A stretch of 13,101 nt of DNA, from positions 1 to 13,101 of the forward strand of contig JBGSOV010000011.1 in NCBI GenBank assembly GCA_041738935.1, given 5' to 3'. This document shows, piece after piece, positions 6,199 to 13,101 of the stretch (position 1 is the stretch's first letter; every line of letters starts with the position of its first letter). The translations under genes were made by a program, and so were the position numbers. The notes beneath the pieces were generated by a model that made no database searches, was not told where the DNA came from, and saw nothing but the letters and a program-made list of their open reading frames with translations. Origin of the DNA: JBGSOV01 sp041738935. GTDB lineage: Bacteria > Patescibacteriota > Gracilibacteria > CAIRYL01 > GCA-016699755.

Positions 6199-7017
6199 CT
6201 AAAGGCGCTTATGACGCCATGGCTGAGTGGTAATCGACAACAACAAAAACAGCCCAATCAAGCTGAGTACAATACTACTGCTCGAGGGAATATCAAAAAC
6301 GAAAGAAAGGTAAAGTCCCACAAGCACGGCAAAAACATTGCAAAAAATACTGACAATAACTGATTGTAAAAATGTCCGACTGACATACTGAGCACACATC
6401 ACTGGGATTACCAGCAGTGCTCCGATCAAAAGTCCGCCGATAATCTGCAATGAAACCGCGACAAATCCACCAATTAAAACCATGAAAACGATTTGAACAA
6501 AAGTATGCATGGCAAAGCGACTTTGTGAGTATTCTGGATCAATGATACTCGTGCGTAAGCGATTCCATAGTAGTAGCACAACCACAATGACGAGGACATT
6601 GGCGACAAATCCGATCCGAAGATCAAGTGGCGAAATCGTCAAAATACTGCCAAACAAAAAGCTTTCGAGCGAAAGAGGATTGTCTTTTGCGAGATGCGAA
6701 AATACAAGCGCAACCGACAAACCACCAGTCATGATAAGCATCGAAGTAGCTTCTGGCGCAAATCGCTGTTTACGCCCCAAATACCACAATAACAAGGCGC
6801 TCAGTATCGCTACGACTGCGCCACTGGCAGCAGGCGCAATATTCCAAAAAATGCCGAGTCCCACACCAGCAAGCGCCGCATGGGCGAGCATGTCCGAGAC
6901 AATCGCATTGCGTGATGCAACGATAAAATTCCCCAAAATACCGGCACATACTGCGACTATGAGCCCAATAATCAGTGCGCGAATTATAAAATCGTAGTGA
7001 AAAAATTCCATAATCAT
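6199..7017 (-). CDS. znuB: zinc ABC transporter, permease
   Basis: Inner-membrane subunit of a ZnuABC-type importer (ABC-3 family). The 272 residues are almost wholly hydrophobic, with about eight membrane segments. Family landmarks are the N-terminal region with ILGNFIVASRNAIVSDMLAHAALAGVGLG and the later QIIGGLLIGALLVIPVM segment. ATG at 7017 overlaps the znuC stop as ATGA; an in-frame ATG at 7011 is an alternative start. It is the last gene of the zinc operon, followed by about 100 bases before the polyamine promoter. Manganese permeases belong to the same family; zinc is inferred from the His-rich partner znuA and the Zur-like regulator. Confidence 0.92.
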   Translation of the reverse strand: MIMEFFHYDFIIRALIIGLIVAVCAGILGNFIVASRNAIVSDMLAHAALAGVGLGIFWNIAPAASGAVVAILSALLLWYLGRKQRFAPEATSMLIMTGGLSVALVFSHLAKDNPLSLESFLFGSILTISPLDLRIGFVANVLVIVVVLLLWNRLRTSIIDPEYSQSRFAMHTFVQIVFMVLIGGFVAVSLQIIGGLLIGALLVIPVMCAQYVSRTFLQSVIVSIFCNVFAVLVGLYLSFVFDIPSSSSIVLSLIGLFLLLSITTQPWRHKRL

Positions 7018-7757
7018 ACAGGCGGGTGAGAATGATGATGAATCGGCGTCAGCTTTTCGCTGAGTGGCGGAACCTGACAGATCACATGCTCACCTTTGGC
7101 AAAGTGAATGGGATGGCAACCATCATGAAGTGTTTTATCCAAACATAATATCCGCTGACATTTGCTCACAACGGCGTCGACTTCGTGCGAGACAAAGAGA
7201 ATCGTAATGCCCTTTTTTTGGTTTAAATCGGCAAGCAGATCATAAATACGCAGCTTGGTCGCATAATCAACGCCCGAAAGTGGTTCATCAAACAAAAGTA
7301 AGTCTGGATTATTGAGAAGAGCACGGGCGATAATCACCCGCTGCTTTTGTCCGCCTGACAGCGTTTGATAATTTTTTGATAAAAAATCTGTCTCAAATCC
7401 GACGGCTGCAAGCGCCTCTGCCATCACTTCTTTTTCTGCTCGCGATTGCCAAAAACCGATGCGAGCAAAACCCATTTGCAAAACTTCTGCAACCGAAATC
7501 GCGACCGGAGTGCGTAATAAAAATTGTTGCGGGACATAGCCGATTTTTGCTCTTGGCGGGGCAATGATTGTGCCACTTTGCGGCGAAATTGTGCGCAAAA
7601 TTGTTTTGAGCAAGGTTGATTTGCCAGCGCCATTGGGACCAATCAGCCCAACATATTCTCCTTTTTTGATTGTAAAACTGACATCGACAAGCGCCTTGGT
7701 TTCGCCAAAGTTGACTGCTAGATTTGTTACTGCCAAAAGAGGTGATTCATTATCCAT
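7014..7757 (-). CDS. znuC: zinc ABC transporter, ATP-binding protein
   Basis: ATPase that powers zinc import through the neighbouring permease. All ABC motifs are present in its 247 residues: Walker A GPNGAGKST (40-48), Q-loop PQQ (76-78), signature LSGGQ (133-137), Walker B LLLFDEP (153-159) and H-loop H191 in SHE. The tail ends in HHHSHPPV, a histidine cluster that could bind zinc. The gene starts immediately after the znuA stop (TAA then ATG) and overlaps znuB by 4 bases, so all three subunits are probably made together. Zinc rather than manganese as substrate is inferred from the operon. Confidence 0.93.
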   Translation of the reverse strand: MDNESPLLAVTNLAVNFGETKALVDVSFTIKKGEYVGLIGPNGAGKSTLLKTILRTISPQSGTIIAPPRAKIGYVPQQFLLRTPVAISVAEVLQMGFARIGFWQSRAEKEVMAEALAAVGFETDFLSKNYQTLSGGQKQRVIIARALLNNPDLLLFDEPLSGVDYATKLRIYDLLADLNQKKGITILFVSHEVDAVVSKCQRILCLDKTLHDGCHPIHFAKGEHVICQVPPLSEKLTPIHHHSHPPV

Positions 7758-8678
7758 TTATGAGCAATCAAAAGCGGTTTGCAGACTCTTCAAATTTTCT
7801 TCCATGACCTCAAAATAATCTTTCTCTGTTTCTTGTCCGCCTTTGCCGAGTGGATCAATAATGACAATTTCAAGATTTGTTTCTGCTGCTAAGGTTTCGG
7901 CAAAACGCTGGATATTATTTTTTTCACTGAGAATATGCGTAATACCTTCCGCTTCTGCCTTGGATTTTAACTCGGCTAGCATTTGTGCGGATGGCTCGTC
8001 CATGGTCGAGATGCCAACAATCGGATTGAGTGTAAAGGCATAACGACGTGCGAGATAACCAAAGCTATCGTGCGAAATAATCGCTTTGGTATTTTTGCAT
8101 TCGGCAAGTCCGCTAGCAAAAGCGGCATCCAAATCGCTCAAGCGTGCAAGGAGATTTTCGGCATGTGCTTGATATTTTTCGGCATGATTTGCATCGAGTT
8201 CGATGAGCGCATTGCGAATTTCGGTGACGATTGTTTGCGCAATTACCGGATCGAGCCAGACATGCGGATCAAAATCGCCGTGATGGTGTTCATCCTCACT
8301 CTCATGCTCTTCTTCATTCATTTTGTGGAGAGGTAACACATCGGCAATCGCGAGTGTGGGGATATTCTCTTGTTGTAATTGAGGAATCACATCGTCAGCC
8401 CAAGGCTCCAGATCCGCTCCCATATAGATGACCAGTTCGGCATTATGGAGTTGCAACATATCTTGCGGAGAAGGAGAGTAGTCGTGCACATCGCTCGCCC
8501 CGGCAAGATTGATGACTTCGGCATTCTCGCCGGCGATTTCGCTCGTGAAAAAATACAGCGGATAAAAACTTGTCACCACAAGCGGATTGTCATCTTGCCC
8601 TTCTTTGGTGTTCGACCAACTGCATCCGGAAATACTCAGAAGGGCGATGGTTCCAAAAAGAGCGATAAAAAGTTTCAT
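7758..8678 (-). CDS. znuA: zinc ABC transporter, substrate-binding lipoprotein
   Basis: Captures zinc outside the membrane and hands it to the permease (cluster A-I binding protein). The start chosen is ATG at 8678, because it gives a textbook lipoprotein signal peptide: MKLF, a hydrophobic core, then lipobox ISGC with C19. An upstream ATG at 8711 would add 11 residues and overlap zur. Of 306 residues, the expected metal ligands are H65 (HDYSPSP), H139 (DPHVWLDP), H203 (ISHDSFGY) and D275 (IIDPLG). Between the first two, residues 118-133 form a His/Glu-rich loop, the hallmark of zinc rather than manganese binding proteins. It follows zur by 14 bases, with no clear SD. Confidence 0.93.
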   Translation of the reverse strand: MKLFIALFGTIALLSISGCSWSNTKEGQDDNPLVVTSFYPLYFFTSEIAGENAEVINLAGASDVHDYSPSPQDMLQLHNAELVIYMGADLEPWADDVIPQLQQENIPTLAIADVLPLHKMNEEEHESEDEHHHGDFDPHVWLDPVIAQTIVTEIRNALIELDANHAEKYQAHAENLLARLSDLDAAFASGLAECKNTKAIISHDSFGYLARRYAFTLNPIVGISTMDEPSAQMLAELKSKAEAEGITHILSEKNNIQRFAETLAAETNLEIVIIDPLGKGGQETEKDYFEVMEENLKSLQTAFDCS

Positions 8679-8692
8679 GATAAAAAAGGAAA

Positions 8693-9091
8693 TCAATGAC
8701 AGTTTTCGCAAAGTCCGGCAATCGAAAAATGATGCGCTTGCACTTTGAGACCATTTAGAGAAAGTTTTTGTTCAAGTGAAGCGATTTGTTTTTCCAAGTC
8801 AGAATCTTCGACACAGAGCGTTTGATTGCAGTCGGTGCAGACAAAATGGTGGTGATGCTGACTCGCAAGTTCGTAGTGCATCGAGCTGCTTGCGGCAAGC
8901 GAAACCTGTTGGAGTTTTTTTGTCGCGCAAAGTGTTTCCATCTGGCGATAGAGCGTGGTCTTGTTCGGGAAAAAATCATTCTTTGCCAACAATTCCGTCA
9001 GTTCTACAATACTGAGAGGTTTTTCAGATCGAGAAAAAATTTCGAGAATAGTATTGCGCAAAGCGGTGTTGCGGAAAGTTTTTTTAATCAT
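8693..9091 (-). CDS. zur: Fur-family metalloregulator, probably Zur
   Basis: Predicted zinc-responsive repressor of its own operon. With ATG at 9091 it has 132 residues, typical of the Fur family. It has a winged-helix N-terminus with recognition region TTLYRQMETL (45-54), then the metal-binding stretch HHHHFVCTDC (79-88) with C85/C88, and a C-terminal CENCH (128-132) completing the structural zinc site. An upstream in-frame ATG at 9121 would begin before the predicted -10 box, so 9091 is preferred; the leader would then be only about 14 nt. Zur is favoured over Fur, Mur or PerR because znuACB follows directly. The sequence alone does not prove metal specificity. Confidence 0.88.
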   Translation of the reverse strand: MIKKTFRNTALRNTILEIFSRSEKPLSIVELTELLAKNDFFPNKTTLYRQMETLCATKKLQQVSLAASSSMHYELASQHHHHFVCTDCNQTLCVEDSDLEKQIASLEQKLSLNGLKVQAHHFSIAGLCENCH

Positions 9092-9111
9092 ATTGCAAAA
9101 AAGCCATCGCC

Positions 9112-9140
9112 AGAATACCAAGAGAATTTAGTAAATGCAA
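9112..9140 (-). promoter_or_regulatory. promoter of the zur-znuACB operon
   Basis: The minus strand carries TTGCAT (9140-9135), a 17-base spacer and TATTCT (9117-9112). Transcription should start near 9105, just ahead of the zur ATG at 9091. The -35 lies inside the candidate Zur operator, so bound repressor would block polymerase. Confidence 0.5.
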
Positions 9141-9153
9141 CTTATTTGCGTTT
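9133..9153. promoter_or_regulatory. candidate Zur operator
   Basis: A 21-base near-palindrome has AAATGCAA on the left and TTTGCGTTT on the right. Eight of ten symmetric pairs match around a central T. Size, symmetry and AT-rich arms resemble Fur/Zur boxes. It overlaps the operon's -35 and ends about 42 bases before the zur start. The exact consensus in this lineage is unknown to me. Confidence 0.5.
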
Positions 9154-9158
9154 GTGAT

Positions 9159-9728
9159 TTAGGCGGCTCTATTTTTGCCCTCAATGTCTTTCCACTGATC
9201 ACCCCAGAGAAGACGTGCTGTTTCCTCATTCCTACGGGCGATGAACTTTGTAATCAGCTTTCCCTTCTGTTCTCCTCCTTCATCACTTGTCTTCGAATCT
9301 TCAACAATAGGTTCCTCCACGACCTTGTCGGAATCTTGACTAGAATAATACTTAAAGTTATTCGATATTTCTTCCAAATATACTCTATTAGCCGCGATTT
9401 CAGACTTTATTTTAGCTTGTATTTCTGGTGGAAACTTGTCGGCGATCTTCGAGGCAATAGCGAGAGCTTCTAACTCAGCTCTGATTTTATCCATCTCCTT
9501 CCTCAAATCCATGATTTCGCCGTCTTCGCCTGCGGATGCTCGATTTATGTCTACCGATGGATTTTCCCCAAAGCTCATTTTCGAATTAAAAAGAAGTTGC
9601 GCCAACTCTAAACCCTTGACAAAATATGTCAATATTATTTTTTGGATATTTCTTTCAGTAGCTGTCTCATCTTCTTTTAACTGCAAATTCATTATTTTGG
9701 TAAGTGGTGTCGCGATGGTATTATGCAA
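9159..9728 (-). CDS. acidic helix-rich protein of unknown function
   Basis: I do not recognise this 189-residue protein. The N-terminal third is helical (around LTYFVKGLELAQLLF), without a signal peptide or convincing membrane segment. Residues about 73-125 are rich in K/E/A with coiled-coil character (DLRKEMDKIRAELEALA). A charged, probably disordered stretch (VVEEPIVEDSKTSDEGGE) follows, and then a conserved-looking tail with ARRNEETARLLWGDQWKDIEG. Start is uncertain: TTG at 9728 or ATG at 9692 (178 residues), neither with an SD; the frame is open back to a stop at 9771-9773. It lies upstream of zur on the same strand and diverges from infB. Base composition looks more AT-rich than in the zinc and polyamine genes. 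Confidence 0.55.
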   Translation of the reverse strand: MHNTIATPLTKIMNLQLKEDETATERNIQKIILTYFVKGLELAQLLFNSKMSFGENPSVDINRASAGEDGEIMDLRKEMDKIRAELEALAIASKIADKFPPEIQAKIKSEIAANRVYLEEISNNFKYYSSQDSDKVVEEPIVEDSKTSDEGGEQKGKLITKFIARRNEETARLLWGDQWKDIEGKNRAA

Positions 9729-9739
9729 CTTTTTTGAAA

Positions 9740-9767
9740 TTGAGATTCCTCTGAAATTTTTCTTAAT
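9740..9767 (+). promoter_or_regulatory. weak candidate promoter of infB
   Basis: TTGAGA (9740-9745), a 16-base spacer and CTTAAT (9762-9767) lie about 85 bases before the infB start. It overlaps the possible N-terminal extension of the divergent 9159-9728 gene. Match quality is modest. Confidence 0.3.
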
Positions 9768-9795
9768 CGCTCAGTAAAAAAAGAAAATCTCATCC

Positions 9796-9811
9796 GCGCT
9801 TGGAAAAGCGC
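9796..9811 (+). promoter_or_regulatory. small hairpin with a GGAA loop in the infB leader
   Basis: GCGCTT pairs with AAGCGC around GGAA, a GNRA-type tetraloop, 41 bases before the infB ATG. It is followed by A-rich sequence, so it is not a plus-strand terminator. A structural or regulatory role in the leader is possible but unproven. Confidence 0.3.
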
Positions 9812-9852
9812 AAAAAATGTGAAAGAATGTCTCGGCACATATACCTCATTGA

Positions 9853-12207
9853 ATGGATCGCAAAATACGCGCTGCGGCGGTGGCAAAACATATCGGCATA
9901 AGTTCGCAAGATTTGCGCAAACTTCTCTCTGAAGTAAATTTTGGCGTCAAACCAACTGATCGCGAATTTGCCGAATCACTGGCAGCCGGAATTGTGCGAT
10001 TTGCTTCACGCAAATACAAACGCGATATTCCGCCTCTGATTAATTATGATGACGATGATATCGAAAGTGAAAATGAAGAAGAAAAAGACACGCTGACAGT
10101 AGCCAAGGTACGAGAAGAAGCCGAAGAAAACCAGCCCGAAAATGCTTTTCAGGCGATGAATCGCTTGGGTAAAAAATCTACAGATGAAGAATTACCATCG
10201 GTCAATCCCGCTGCGAATGCTGCAAAAAATAAAGAAGATGAGAAAAAAACTGCGGTTTCACCCGCTATTTTTCGCAAGATTGAAGTTGATCCAACCGAAG
10301 CTGCTGCTGCCAAAGAGCGCCATCTCGAAAAAGAACGACTGTCAAAAGAAGAGCGCGAACAAGATCTTATCGAGAAAAAGGCGATGGATCGCCGCAAGAA
10401 AAAATCACAAGTCCTCGTCAGAAAAGAAGGAGTCGTCGAGATTCCACCTTCAATTTCGATTAAAGAATTTTCTGAAAAAATTGGTGTACCAGCAGCCGAA
10501 ATTATTTCAGTTCTGCTCAAAAATGGCTTGATGGTCACCATGACGCAATCGGTCGACTTTGACACGCTTTCGATTATTGCTGCTGATTTGGATGTCGAGA
10601 TCAAAAAAGAAGAACGCCAAGGCAGCGCTGCCGATATCAAATCGCGCAATCTCAATCAATTGCTTGCAGATGATGTCGAGAACTTGATTGAGCGTCCGCC
10701 AGTAATTGTCGTGATGGGGCATGTCGATCACGGAAAAACTAAGATTTTGGATGTCATTCGTGAAACCAAAGTTGTCGAAGGTGAAGCAGGCGGGATCACG
10801 CAACATATTGGTGCGTATCAGGTTACAAAAAGCGGCAAAAAAATCACCTTCATTGATACACCTGGACACGAAGCTTTTACTTCAATGCGCGCTCGAGGAG
10901 CTCGCATCGCAGATGTGGCGATTTTGGTCGTTGCTGCTGATGAAGGTGTCAAACCGCAAACAATCGAAGCACTTAATCACGCTCGTGAAGCCGAACTGCC
11001 GATTATTGTAGCGCTCAACAAAATCGACAAACCCGACGCGAATATCGACAAGATTAAGGGCGAATTAGCAGGACTCGATTTGGCTCCGGAAGACTGGGGT
11101 GGTAAAACGCCAACGGTACTCGTTTCAGCCTTACAAAAAAAGGGAATCGACGATTTGCTCGAAATTATTTTGCTGCAATCCGAATTACTCGAGCTCAAGG
11201 CGAACCCAAACCGTTTAGCAGTTGGAACCGTAGTCGAATCGAATCTTAATAGTTCGCTTGGTCCGGTTGCAACGATTATCATCAACACTGGAACGCTTTC
11301 GATTGGTGACGATTTTGTACTTGATGGGCATGCGGGACGAATCAAAACTATGATTGACGATAACGGTGAAAAACTCACTAAAGCACTTCCAGGGACTCCA
11401 ATTCGAATTTCGGGATTGGATGCGGTTCCTGCGGCTGGAGGAATTTTGCAAGTGTATCCGTCTGCCAAAGCAGCACGCCAACAAGCAGAAGAAATGATGA
11501 CATTGCTGAACGAAGAAAAAGCTTCTGGTGCCATGCTCTCTGACATTATGGCAGGGTTGCAACAAGGCAAGATAAAGTTTCTCAAAATTGTCCTCAAAGC
11601 CGATACCGAAGGTTCGCTTGAAGCGGTGCGTCAAGCGATCGAAAAAATCGAAAGTCAAGAAGTTGCGCCCAAGGTCATCCACGCGGCGGTCGGTTCCGTC
11701 ACCGAAACCGATGTGATGATGGCAGCGGCAAGTCAAGGAGTAGTCCTTGGTTTTAATGTCCTCAGTTCGCCACGAGTCAAACGAATCGCCGAAAACGAAA
11801 AAGTCGAAGTGCAGAATTACGATATTATTTACAACCTGGTCGACGATGTTAAAAAAATCCTCTTTGGACTGCTCGAGCCAGAAATACTCGAAATTATCAC
11901 CGGACAAGTAGATGTCAAACAAATCTTCTTTACCAAGAAAAAAATGGCAATCGTGGGCTGTAAAGTCCGCAAGGGTTTTATAGAAAATGGCGGATTTGTC
12001 CGTCTCTTCCGCGGCGAACCGGAAGAAGGTGTCGAGCAAGAGCCAGTCGGCATCGGAAAAATTGCTTCACTGCAGCATTTCGAAAACAAGGTTCCGAGAG
12101 TGGAAGAGAACCAAGAATGCGGAATTCAATTTGAAGGAAAAATCTCGGTGGAAGAAGGCGACCGCCTCGAAGCCTACAAACTGGAAGAACGGATGAAGAC
12201 TTTGTGA
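9853..12207 (+). CDS. infB: translation initiation factor IF-2
   Basis: GTPase that places initiator fMet-tRNA on the 30S subunit and promotes subunit joining. Of 784 residues, 1-60 form an IF2_N-like helical module. Residues 60-195 are charged, low-complexity linker (poly-D/E, then K/R/E-rich). A second IF2_N module spans about 198-250. The G domain has G1 GHVDHGKT (289-296), G2 GGITQHIG (313-320), G3 DTPGHE (335-340), G4 NKID (389-392) and G5 SAL (425-427). Domain II and the C-terminal IF2 domains follow in the usual order to residue 784, so it appears intact. ATG at 9853 lacks an SD. The frequent neighbours nusA and rbfA are absent, so infB stands alone here on the plus strand. Confidence 0.97.
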   Translation: MDRKIRAAAVAKHIGISSQDLRKLLSEVNFGVKPTDREFAESLAAGIVRFASRKYKRDIPPLINYDDDDIESENEEEKDTLTVAKVREEAEENQPENAFQAMNRLGKKSTDEELPSVNPAANAAKNKEDEKKTAVSPAIFRKIEVDPTEAAAAKERHLEKERLSKEEREQDLIEKKAMDRRKKKSQVLVRKEGVVEIPPSISIKEFSEKIGVPAAEIISVLLKNGLMVTMTQSVDFDTLSIIAADLDVEIKKEERQGSAADIKSRNLNQLLADDVENLIERPPVIVVMGHVDHGKTKILDVIRETKVVEGEAGGITQHIGAYQVTKSGKKITFIDTPGHEAFTSMRARGARIADVAILVVAADEGVKPQTIEALNHAREAELPIIVALNKIDKPDANIDKIKGELAGLDLAPEDWGGKTPTVLVSALQKKGIDDLLEIILLQSELLELKANPNRLAVGTVVESNLNSSLGPVATIIINTGTLSIGDDFVLDGHAGRIKTMIDDNGEKLTKALPGTPIRISGLDAVPAAGGILQVYPSAKAARQQAEEMMTLLNEEKASGAMLSDIMAGLQQGKIKFLKIVLKADTEGSLEAVRQAIEKIESQEVAPKVIHAAVGSVTETDVMMAAASQGVVLGFNVLSSPRVKRIAENEKVEVQNYDIIYNLVDDVKKILFGLLEPEILEIITGQVDVKQIFFTKKKMAIVGCKVRKGFIENGGFVRLFRGEPEEGVEQEPVGIGKIASLQHFENKVPRVEENQECGIQFEGKISVEEGDRLEAYKLEERMKTL

Positions 12208-12212
12208 TTCCT

Positions 12213-12229
12213 TCCCCTTGTTAAGGGGG
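12213..12229. terminator. GC-rich palindrome just after infB
   Basis: TCCCCTT, loop GTT, then AAGGGGG forms a 7-pair stem (one G-U) beginning 6 bases after the infB stop. No T-run follows, only gactgagggggttt, so efficient intrinsic termination is doubtful. The sequence resembles dispersed intergenic palindromes of the form CCCCTTAAC/AAGGGG found in many genomes. Confidence 0.35.
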
Positions 12230-12304
12230 ACTGAGGGGGTTTGCGATTAAAAACACAATCAAGAATCGGTGGTATTTATTGTTAGTACAAAAACCACAGA
12301 TCCC

Positions 12305-12324
12305 TCTCTCATCGTGGTGGGAGA
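12305..12324. repeat. second intergenic palindrome between the convergent genes
   Basis: TCTCTCA pairs with TGGGAGA (one G-U pair) around a 6-base loop, midway between the 3' ends of infB and the HEPN-like gene. It could act as a weak terminator or be a REP-like element. The rest of 12208-12377 shows no gene. Confidence 0.35.
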
Positions 12325-12377
12325 AGGATGACAAGTTATTTTTGTTGTAATGGTCTTATAGACTCTTTCCTATATAT

Positions 12378-12911
12378 TCACGGTTCAAGACGGGGGTCTG
12401 GAATTTGATCATCAATTGCTGCCAAAAATTCACAATAACTATCAAAGAATTTTTTGTATATTTCTTGAGTCACCACATACATATCTCCAATCTGTAATGA
12501 AGAAGATATTTTTTCTTTAAAACCTTTGTCCACGAAACCTAGATTATGAATACAAATGTGTCGGATTTGAAATGCCTCGAGGATATTATCAATGTCATTT
12601 TGGATATCTGAAAATTCAAGACCGAGCTTTTTGAGCTCAGGTATAACTTCATCAAACCTTTGATAAAACCCATTTGGATGGCTTCCTTCTGGATTTCGCT
12701 TTGAAAAAAGATCCTTAAGAAAAAATTCGACATCACTGCAAAGAGATATTATTACCAACTGAAACATTCTTTCATATGCAGGAACGCCAGATCTTATTTT
12801 AAGATCATAAAATGTATGAACATCATTGGGAAGATTAAAAACCTTTTTAAGTTCTTGAGGTATCCTTTTTTGTTTTTCTTGAATTGGTATTTCTATGGCT
12901 GCCTTAAACAT
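12378..12911 (-). CDS. HEPN-like protein with an RxxxxH motif, possibly 5'-truncated by the IS
   Basis: The 177 residues are predicted mostly helical. RHICIHNLGFVD at 117-128 contains R117-x4-H122 followed by N and G, the signature of HEPN domains, which act as RNases or as nucleic-acid sensors in toxin-antitoxin, abortive-infection and CRISPR systems. The upstream helix YERMFQLVIISLCSDVEFFL (46-65) fits the first HEPN helices. From ATG at 12911 the frame stays open upstream through 16 codons (FIAYHAILSLEGTNNT) into the IS at 12961, with no ATG, GTG or TTG between. Either 12911 is the start (AAGGA lies about 12 bases upstream) or the IS removed the native N-terminus. No partner antitoxin is visible. 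The function is inferred from the motif only. Confidence 0.6.
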   Translation of the reverse strand: MFKAAIEIPIQEKQKRIPQELKKVFNLPNDVHTFYDLKIRSGVPAYERMFQLVIISLCSDVEFFLKDLFSKRNPEGSHPNGFYQRFDEVIPELKKLGLEFSDIQNDIDNILEAFQIRHICIHNLGFVDKGFKEKISSSLQIGDMYVVTQEIYKKFFDSYCEFLAAIDDQIPDPRLEP

Positions 12912-12960
12912 CGTATTATTAGTTCCTTCTAGAGAAAGTATCGCGTGATAAGCAATAAAC

Positions 12961-13101
12961 GAAGGGTCTAGACTAGTTTAGAGGATTCTTTCGGAGTTCT
13001 TTTAGAAGTATAGCATAGAGATCCTGGTGGCGTGAATTCCAACGGAATTCACATTCCTTGAGATGGATGTGGAAACTGTTATCTGGAAGACCATTAAACT
13101 T
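12961..13101 (-). repeat. right copy of the 141-bp inverted terminal repeat (inner end of an IS)
   Basis: This is the exact reverse complement of 1-141. The IS edge is at 12961 and the element continues beyond the window. It directly abuts the open frame of the HEPN-like gene. Confidence 0.95.
12973..13101 (-). CDS. IS1595/ISXO2-like transposase, C-terminal 42 residues (partial, second copy)
   Basis: Identical in protein to the fragment at the left end, including HLKECEF, and stops with TAG at 12975-12973. Its orientation points into the window, so the two IS copies converge on the segment. The N-terminal catalytic part is outside. Confidence 0.8.
   Translation of the reverse strand, partial: KFNGLPDNSFHIHLKECEFRWNSRHQDLYAILLKELRKNPLN

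Noticed and set aside
8679..8711. Upstream ATG of znuA (8711), adding 11 residues.
   Set aside because: It would place residues before the signal peptide and overlap zur. The ATG at 8678 gives a standard lipoprotein leader.
9092..9121. Upstream ATG of zur (9121).
   Set aside because: It lies upstream of the predicted -10 box and adds residues not seen in the Fur family. ATG at 9091 fits both.
1358..12207. Alternative genetic code with UGA as glycine, as in Gracilibacteria.
   Set aside because: Several genes end in TGA exactly where their families end, and no in-frame TGA is needed inside any conserved gene.
1..13101. Linear plasmid or virus with terminal inverted repeats.
   Set aside because: The repeats encode a transposase C-terminus and end at an IS edge, and the interior carries infB and a tRNA gene, which points to a chromosomal segment.
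1..13101. Composite transposon carrying the whole interior.
   Set aside because: A cargo with the essential infB gene is implausible as a mobile unit. Outer target duplications cannot be seen, and the inner flanks fit two independent insertions.

Overview
The window looks like a chromosomal segment of an uncultivated bacterium, assembled from a metagenome. Genes are tightly packed, often with 4-base ATGA overlaps, and few have a Shine-Dalgarno (SD) site. TGA is used as a normal stop (speA, the carboxynorspermidine synthase and infB all end in TGA), so lineages that read UGA as glycine are excluded. The gene content would fit a Patescibacteria/CPR group such as Peregrinibacteria, but this is a low-confidence guess and no single gene settles it.

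Layout. The two ends are exact inverted copies of 141 bases. Each encodes the last 42 residues of an IS1595/ISXO2-type transposase and stops at the IS edge, so the segment lies between two inward-facing IS ends. Next to the left IS is a cysteine-synthase-like PLP gene cut off at its 3' end (142-746). Next to the right IS is a gene with a HEPN-type RxxxxH motif (12378-12911) whose frame stays open into the IS. Both flanks look more AT-rich than the core. From 869 to about 1325 there is a tRNA-Gln(CUG) gene on the minus strand, preceded by a repeat array that copies the tRNA leader plus the first 15 tRNA bases.

The core (1358-9091) is all on the minus strand. Read in the direction of transcription it holds a zinc module, zur-znuA-znuC-znuB, and then a polyamine module, speA-speB-carboxynorspermidine synthase-nspC. 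A near-palindromic candidate Zur operator overlaps the -35 region of the zinc operon. The polyamine operon encodes a complete route from arginine to agmatine, putrescine, carboxyspermidine and spermidine that needs no S-adenosylmethionine. It begins with a candidate 9-codon leader ORF that has the best SD in the window and overlaps the speA start by ATGA.

The right part holds an acidic, helix-rich protein of unknown function (9159-9728, minus) and infB for translation initiation factor IF-2 (9853-12207, plus). The short region between infB and the HEPN-like gene carries two small palindromes.

The items most worth a second look are the tRNA-leader repeat array, the leader ORF coupled to speA, the inverted IS boundaries, and the IS-linked HEPN-like gene.
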